Source of the DNA: Mycolicibacterium tusciae
Lineage (GTDB): Bacteria; Actinomycetota; Actinomycetes; Mycobacteriales; Mycobacteriaceae
NCBI RefSeq assembly: GCF_002086795.1
Contig: NZ_MVIM01000015.1
Coordinates: 78,909 to 142,908, forward strand
Length of the DNA stretch: 64,000 nt
Reading direction: 5' to 3'
In this document: piece after piece, positions 59,610 to 64,000 of the stretch
Numbering within the stretch: the first letter of the stretch is position 1
Layout: every line of letters starts with the position of its first letter
The notes under the pieces: generated by a model
Seen by the model: the letters and a program-made list of their open reading frames with translations, nothing else
Told to the model about the DNA's origin: nothing
The model's database searches: none
Translations under genes and position numbers: made by a program

Positions 59610-60512
59610 ATGACGGTTAGGCCGAATGTGAGTAAGAACCCGCTGCGCTGGCTCTCCGAACAGGTGCTGCTGGCCGGCATGCGACCACCGCTGGCCCCGC
59701 AGTTGATGCTGCGCCGCCCCAACCGCGACGAGATCGAACTCAAGGGCAAGCGGATCCTGCTGACCGGGGCGTCGTCGGGTATCGGTGAGGCGGCGGCGGC
59801 GAAGTTCGCCCGACGCGGTGCGACGGTGGTGGTCGCCGCCCGTCGCCAGGAACTCCTCGACGAATTGGTCGACCGGATCACCGCCGAGGGCGGCACCGCG
59901 ACGGCCCACGCCTGCGACCTGTCGGACCTGGACGCCGTCGACGAACTGGTCGCCACCCTCGAGCGCGACCTCGGCGGCATCGACATCCTGATCAACAACG
60001 CGGGGCGCTCGATCCGCAGGCCGCTGGCGGAGTCCCTGGACCGCTGGCATGACGTCGAGCGCACGATGTCACTGAACTACTACTCGCCGCTGCGGCTGAT
60101 CCGTGGGCTGGCTCCTGGCATGCGCCAGCGTGGCGACGGCCACATCATCAACGTGTCGACCTGGGGTGTGCTCAACGAATCGTCACCCCTGTTCTCGGTG
60201 TACAACGCGTCGAAGGCGGCACTCACCTCCGTCAGCCGGATCATCGAAACCGAGTGGGGCGACGACGGGGTGCACTCGACGACGCTGTTCTACCCGCTCG
60301 TCCTCACACCGATGATCGCACCTACCCGCGCCTACGACGGACTGCCCGGTTTGAGCGCCGACGAGGCCGCCGACTGGATGATCACCGCGGCACGGGTCCG
60401 CCCGGTGCGCATCGCGCCACGGATGGCCGTCACCGCGCAGGCGGTGAACACGTTCGCCCCCGGCGCGTTGAACGCGGTGATGAAACGTCAACGCGTACAA
60501 CCCAGTAGCTGA
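59610..60512 (+). CDS. SDR-family oxidoreductase (Rv0547c-like)
   Basis: The 300-aa short-chain dehydrogenase has GKRILLTGASSGIGEAAA, NNAGRS, INVSTWGVLNESSPL for the Ser and VYNASKAAL for the Tyr-x3-Lys. The order menB-SDR equals that of Rv0548c-Rv0547c. The ATG at 59610 touches the palindrome and has no ribosome site; GTG at 59628 (VSKNPLRWLSEQV) may be the true start. The N-terminal 40 residues before the domain are basic and hydrophobic (LLAGMRPPLAPQLML), as for membrane-associated SDRs. Function unknown. Confidence 0.88.
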   Translation: MTVRPNVSKNPLRWLSEQVLLAGMRPPLAPQLMLRRPNRDEIELKGKRILLTGASSGIGEAAAAKFARRGATVVVAARRQELLDELVDRITAEGGTATAHACDLSDLDAVDELVATLERDLGGIDILINNAGRSIRRPLAESLDRWHDVERTMSLNYYSPLRLIRGLAPGMRQRGDGHIINVSTWGVLNESSPLFSVYNASKAALTSVSRIIETEWGDDGVHSTTLFYPLVLTPMIAPTRAYDGLPGLSADEAADWMITAARVRPVRIAPRMAVTAQAVNTFAPGALNAVMKRQRVQPSS

Positions 60513-62065
60513 TGACCGATATCGCCACGATCGCCGACATCGTCCGCGTCCAGGCGCGGCGTCGACCCGACGCCGCCGCGCTCATCGTGGGTGAACGGAG
60601 GATCTCGTTCGCCGAACTCGACGCACGGTCCAGCCAGGTCGCCCAGGCGTTCCGCGCCGCCGGTGTCGGATTCGGCGATCGGGTCGCCTTCGTCGAGAAG
60701 AACGGCGCGGAGTTCTTCGAGGTGATATGCGGACTCACCAAGCTGGGTGCCGTTGGCGTACCGGTGAATTGGCGGCTGGCGGCACCGGAGATGCTGCACA
60801 TCATCGAGGACGCACAGGCCTGCCTCGTCGTCGTGGGATCCGAATTCTTCGGCCATCTCGAGGCGGTCGAGGATCAGCTGACGACGGTGGGCGACATCGT
60901 GGCGATCGGAGCGCACGACCGGTGGCAGTCGTTCGAGAACTGGCTGGCCGGTCATTCCAATGAAGACCCCGGTGTCACAACGGGTCCAGACGATATCGCG
61001 TTCCTGATGTACACGTCGGGCACCACCGGGCGGCCAAAGGGCGTCATGCTGACCAACGGCAACTACCTCTGCAAGTCCAGCGGTATCGCCCAGCAATGGC
61101 GGTTCACCGACGACAGCGTCAGCCTCGCGGTGATGCCGATGTTCCACATGGCCGGCTCGGGTTGGGTGCTTGTCGGAATGTACGAAGGCGCCACCACCGT
61201 GGTGCTGCGCGACGTCGATCCGGCCGCGATCCTGGATTCCGTTGTCCGGCATCGGATCACCAACTTGCTGCTGGTGCCCGCGGTGATCCAGATGATGCTC
61301 GGCGCGCCGGGTGTCGAGAGCGCCGACTTCTCGAGCGTGCGGGCCATCGTCTACGGCGCTTCGCCCATCACCGACGACGTGCTGATGAAGGGGCTCGACC
61401 GCTTCGGATGCGAGTTCATCCAGGTGTACGGGTTGACCGAAACGACCGGCTCGGTAACGCAACTCGACGTTCACGATCCGTCGCGACGTCCGGAGTTGCT
61501 GCGGTCCTGCGGTAAGCCCTACCCGTGGGTGGAGCTGCGCATCGTCGGCGACGACGGTTGCGAGGTACCCACCGGCACGGTCGGTGAGGTGTGGACGCGG
61601 TCGGCGCAGAACATGCGTGGCTACTGGAACAACCCCGACGCCACGGCAACGACGGTCACCGACGACGGGTGGCTGAAGACCGGCGACGCCGGCTACGTCG
61701 ACCGCGATGGGTTCGTCTATCTGCACGACCGCAAAAAGGACATGATCGTCTCCGGTGGCGAGAACGTGTACCCCATCGAGGTCGAGAACGTTCTGATGAC
61801 CCATCCCGCCGTCGGGGATGTGGCCATCATCGGGATCCCCGACGAGAAGTGGGGCGAGGCGGTCAAGGCCGTCGTCGTGCCCGCAGCAGGGGCCGCACCG
61901 ACCGAGGCCGAGCTCATCGCCTACGCGCGCGAACGGCTCGCCGGTTTCAAATTGCCCAAGTCCGTCGACTTCGCCGAGGTGCTGCCCCGCAACCCGAGCG
62001 GCAAGCTGCTCAAGCGAGCGCTTCGCGAACCGTACTGGGCGGGCGTCGACCGTCGAATCGGCTGA
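60512..62065 (+). CDS. Acyl-CoA ligase (FadD-type AMP-forming)
   Basis: The 517-aa ANL enzyme has FLMYTSGTTGRPKGVMLTN, IQVYGLTETTGSVTQL, GWLKTGDAGYVDRDGFVYLHDRKKDMI, SGGENVYPIEVENVLM and the Lys in NPSGKLLKRALR. It starts with ATG at 60512, whose A is the last base of the SDR stop (TGATG). It lies between the SDR and glyoxalase, where M. tuberculosis has none, so it is an insertion in the men neighbourhood. Substrate not known; similar to fatty-acid and aromatic acid ligases. Confidence 0.92.
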   Translation: MTDIATIADIVRVQARRRPDAAALIVGERRISFAELDARSSQVAQAFRAAGVGFGDRVAFVEKNGAEFFEVICGLTKLGAVGVPVNWRLAAPEMLHIIEDAQACLVVVGSEFFGHLEAVEDQLTTVGDIVAIGAHDRWQSFENWLAGHSNEDPGVTTGPDDIAFLMYTSGTTGRPKGVMLTNGNYLCKSSGIAQQWRFTDDSVSLAVMPMFHMAGSGWVLVGMYEGATTVVLRDVDPAAILDSVVRHRITNLLLVPAVIQMMLGAPGVESADFSSVRAIVYGASPITDDVLMKGLDRFGCEFIQVYGLTETTGSVTQLDVHDPSRRPELLRSCGKPYPWVELRIVGDDGCEVPTGTVGEVWTRSAQNMRGYWNNPDATATTVTDDGWLKTGDAGYVDRDGFVYLHDRKKDMIVSGGENVYPIEVENVLMTHPAVGDVAIIGIPDEKWGEAVKAVVVPAAGAAPTEAELIAYARERLAGFKLPKSVDFAEVLPRNPSGKLLKRALREPYWAGVDRRIG

Positions 62066-62088
62066 GCGCGCGTGATAGACACGTCCGT

Positions 62089-62460
62089 ATGGAGATCCTG
62101 GCCAGCCGCATGATCATCCGGCCTGCGGACTATGAACGCTCACTGACGTTCTACCGCGACGAGATCGGATTGGCGATCGCCCGTGACTACGGTGCGGGCA
62201 CGGTGTTCTACGCCGGCCAGTCACTGATCGAGATCGCCGGCCACGGCACCCCGACCGCGGGCGGGACGATGTGGCTTCAGGTCCGGGACATCTACGCCAC
62301 CGAGCAGGAATTGACCGGGCGTGGCGTACCGATCGACCGCGAGGCACGCCAGGAGCCGTGGGGCCTGCACGAGATGCACGTCACCGATCCCGACGGGACA
62401 CTACTGATCTTCGTGCAGGTGCCCGAGAACCATCCGCTGCGCCGCGACAACCGCACCTAG
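62089..62460 (+). CDS. Glyoxalase/bleomycin-resistance fold protein (Rv0546c-like)
   Basis: The 123-aa VOC-fold protein has ILASRMIIRPADYERSLTFYRDEIGLAIARDYG, then MWLQVRDIYATEQELTGRG and GLHEMHVTDPDGTLLIFVQV. It corresponds to Rv0546c in order and length. The metal-binding residues of true glyoxalase I cannot be assigned. Start ATG 62089, 23 bp after the ligase stop. It probably ends the operon before the truncated DUF3349 gene. Confidence 0.88.
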   Translation: MEILASRMIIRPADYERSLTFYRDEIGLAIARDYGAGTVFYAGQSLIEIAGHGTPTAGGTMWLQVRDIYATEQELTGRGVPIDREARQEPWGLHEMHVTDPDGTLLIFVQVPENHPLRRDNRT

Positions 62461-62553
62461 CGTCAGTGGGCGGTCGCCAATGGCCAATCCACGGAGGCCA
62501 GGGCGCGATTAGCATCGGAATTCGTAGATTGCACCCGATAGTACGGAGGAGCT

Positions 62554-62664
62554 GTGACCTTTCTGCCAAGGATCGTCGCGTGGACCACCGCCGGTTATCC
62601 GGAGGGCGTGCCTGGCCCAGACCGGGTGCCGCTCTTCGCGCTCCTCAGCGAGGAGCAGGTATAG
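62554..62664 (+). pseudogene. Truncated DUF3349 gene (Rv0543c-like), 36 codons
   Basis: GTG at 62554 with GGAGGA upstream starts VTFLPRIVAWTTAGYPEGVPG and PDRVPLFALLSEEQV, then a TAG stop at 62662-62664. The first 32 residues are the DUF3349 N-terminus that I recall for Rv0543c; the family is about 100 aa, so the C-terminal two thirds are gone. The pit and transmembrane genes next to it in M. tuberculosis (Rv0545c, Rv0544c) are also absent. The stop lies in the region where the menE coding sequence begins, so a deletion has probably joined the two. Confidence 0.8.
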
Positions 62665-63806
62665 CCGTCCTCCGCGCCGTCGCCGTTCCCTCTGGTGCTA
62701 CGGCGCTCTCGATGCTGCCGATGGTGGAAAAGGCCCTCGCCGGACGCGCGGCGCTGTTGCCGGTGCCGAAGGAAGACGAGCGCGAAACCTCCTTGATTAC
62801 AACGTCATTGCGGGCAGACTCGGAGGTCGACGACGATGTGGCCGTCGTGGTGTCGACGTCTGGCACAACAGGAGCACCCAAGGGCGCGTTGCTGACCGCG
62901 TCGGCGTTGACGGCCAGCGCCGAGGCCACCCATGCCCGCCTCGGCGGCGCAGGGCGGTGGCTGCTGGCGCTACCGGCCCATCATGTGGCCGGGCTGCAGG
63001 TGTTGGTGCGCAGTGTCATTGCGGGGACCGCGCCGGTCGCAATACCGGCGGGTTTCTCTGCGGTAGAACTGGTTTGGGCCATCGACTCCCTCGGTTCGGG
63101 CCGGCGCTATGTGTCGTTGGTGGCTGCGCAGCTCGATAAGGCACTGCACGACGCCAGCGCTACCGCGGCGTTGTCATCGATGGATGCCGTGCTGATCGGC
63201 GGCGGGCCGATGCCTGCCGGGGTCGCACACCGAGCCGCGGCCGCGGGCATTCCCGTGGTCCGCACGTACGGCATGAGCGAGACCGCCGGCGGCTGCGTGT
63301 ACGACGGGTTGCCGCTCGACGGTGTGCGGTTGCGTATCGATGATGGACGCGTGGTGTTCGGTGGCGCGACGCTGGCCAAGGGCTACCGCAATCCCGTCGA
63401 CCCCGACCCGTTCGTCGAGCCGGGCTGGTTTCGCACCGATGATGTTGGCGCGATTGATGACTCGGGGATGCTCACGGTTCTGGGCCGAGCCGACGACGCG
63501 ATCAGCACAGGTGGGTTGACCGTGCTGCCGCAACTGGTGGAGGCAGCGGTGGCGTCGCACGACGCGGTGGCCGAATGCGTGGTATTCGGCGTCGACGACG
63601 AACGGTTGGGGCAGCGGGTCGCGGCTGCGGTTGTCGTGGCACCGGGACGTACCGCCCCGACGCTGGCCGACATCCGCGCCCACGTCGCAACGACACTGGA
63701 CGTAACAGCGGCACCGCGGGAAATCCACATCCTCGACGAGATCCCGCGCCGCGGCATCGGCAAGGTCGACCGGCGGGCACTGGCGGAACGGTTCGGCGGT
63801 TCGTAA
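62661..63806 (+). CDS. menE: o-Succinylbenzoate-CoA ligase with start codon lost or unusual
   Basis: The 381-codon ANL ligase has VVVSTSGTTGAPKGALLTAS, LPAHHVAGLQVLVRS, VRTYGMSETAGGCVYDG, GWFRTDDVGAIDD, STGGLTVLPQLVEAAV and the Lys in RGIGKVDRRALAERF. The frame includes VLRAVAVPSGATALSMLPMVEKALAG, as expected from family N-termini, but no ATG, GTG or TTG begins it: candidates are ATA at 62661 (GAGGAG 5 bases before, from the truncated DUF3349 gene) or ATG at 62712, which cuts about 14 conserved residues. It activates o-succinylbenzoate to its CoA thioester. Confidence 0.85.
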   Translation: MAVLRAVAVPSGATALSMLPMVEKALAGRAALLPVPKEDERETSLITTSLRADSEVDDDVAVVVSTSGTTGAPKGALLTASALTASAEATHARLGGAGRWLLALPAHHVAGLQVLVRSVIAGTAPVAIPAGFSAVELVWAIDSLGSGRRYVSLVAAQLDKALHDASATAALSSMDAVLIGGGPMPAGVAHRAAAAGIPVVRTYGMSETAGGCVYDGLPLDGVRLRIDDGRVVFGGATLAKGYRNPVDPDPFVEPGWFRTDDVGAIDDSGMLTVLGRADDAISTGGLTVLPQLVEAAVASHDAVAECVVFGVDDERLGQRVAAAVVVAPGRTAPTLADIRAHVATTLDVTAAPREIHILDEIPRRGIGKVDRRALAERFGGS

Positions 63807-63822
63807 GAGAGCTGTTCGCGAA

Positions 63823-64000
63823 TCATGGTCCGCGTTCGGTGTTGCCGTCGTCCTGGTCTGGTGGGCGCAGGAGTAGTTCGGGGCGGTGGTAGCGGTTGAT
63901 GCGGGTTTGGCCGGTGTCGAGTCCGGGTGGTGGGTGCCATTCGGCCTCGCCGTACTCGTTGATGGTGGTGGTCCAGCCGCCGTCTTTGTTGACGAGGCGG
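63823..64000 (-). CDS. DUF222/HNH endonuclease (13E12-repeat type), C-terminal part
   Basis: The window ends inside this gene; the last 58 residues are seen. They read RLVNKDGGWTTTINEYGEAEWHPPPGLDTGQTRINRYHRPELLL and end RPPDQDDGNTERGP. This is the typical tail of the mycobacterial 13E12 repeat family (DUF222 plus HNH nuclease). No start is in the window. These genes are multi-copy and often sit near mobile DNA. The true gene end is the TGA at 63823-63825. Confidence 0.85.
   Translation of the reverse strand, partial: RLVNKDGGWTTTINEYGEAEWHPPPGLDTGQTRINRYHRPELLLRPPDQDDGNTERGP

Overview
The window is high-GC actinobacterial DNA from a mycobacterium, most likely a fast-growing, environmental Mycolicibacterium-type species. 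The evidence is gene content and order: menaquinone genes (menG, menD, menC, menB, menE), grcC1, menJ-like reductase, htpX, mgtA, fadD8 and the Rv0552/Rv0554/Rv0556 homologues occur in the order I remember for M. tuberculosis Rv0542c-Rv0566c. There is also a complete yrbEAB-mceABCDEF operon and the tail of a 13E12-type HNH gene. Species-level placement is inference.

Layout. 1-3.6 kb: minus-strand aromatic ring-hydroxylating dioxygenase cluster (class II aldolase, alpha, beta, 94-aa protein, dihydrodiol dehydrogenase cut by the window edge), preceded by a 515-bp non-coding stretch with two 35-bp direct repeats. 4.1-6.9 kb: ECF sigma/anti-sigma pair, a decayed FMN-reductase remnant, a DUF417 membrane protein and a stand-alone type II thioesterase. 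7.0-12.3 kb: tRNA-Tyr, yajQ-like gene, transglutaminase, gpsA, secreted protein, htpX, grcC1. 12.3-20.8 kb: menJ-like reductase, a TetR/amine-oxidase-like divergent pair with a clear operator, small membrane and secreted proteins, an esterase, menG, an SDR and mgtA. 20.9-27.9 kb: DsbA-like lipoprotein, DUF3592, menD, bpoC-like hydrolase, then an insertion of an F420-type reductase, a DJ-1 protein and a GlxA regulator, then menC.

27.9-32.9 kb: DUF427, a translationally coupled TspO-SOUL haem/porphyrin pair, an acyl-CoA ligase and an amidohydrolase. 32.9-44.5 kb: the mce lipid-import operon with its TetR regulator; mceD carries an apparent single-base frameshift. 44.5-53.9 kb: two MpaB-type oxygenases, a YCII protein, two secreted proteins (one Pro/Gly repeat-rich), fadD8, an APH-like kinase, a P-loop kinase, an RMF-like small protein and an ECF42-type sigma factor.

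53.9-57.0 kb: a tightly overlapping four-gene minus-strand cluster (GT2, acyl-CoA dehydrogenase-like, PIG-L deacetylase, SAM methyltransferase) that looks like an uncharacterised small-molecule or glycolipid pathway and is the best candidate here for an undescribed system. 57.0-64 kb: HAD phosphatase, two tandem Ddn-like reductases, menB, SDR, acyl-CoA ligase, glyoxalase, a truncated DUF3349 gene whose deletion end runs into the 5' end of menE, and a 13E12/DUF222 HNH tail.

Menaquinone genes are spread over about 50 kb and interleaved with accessory blocks. Dispersed palindromes (10.3, 19.6 and 59.6 kb) sit in gene junctions. All comparisons with other genomes are from memory of the families; no search was run.
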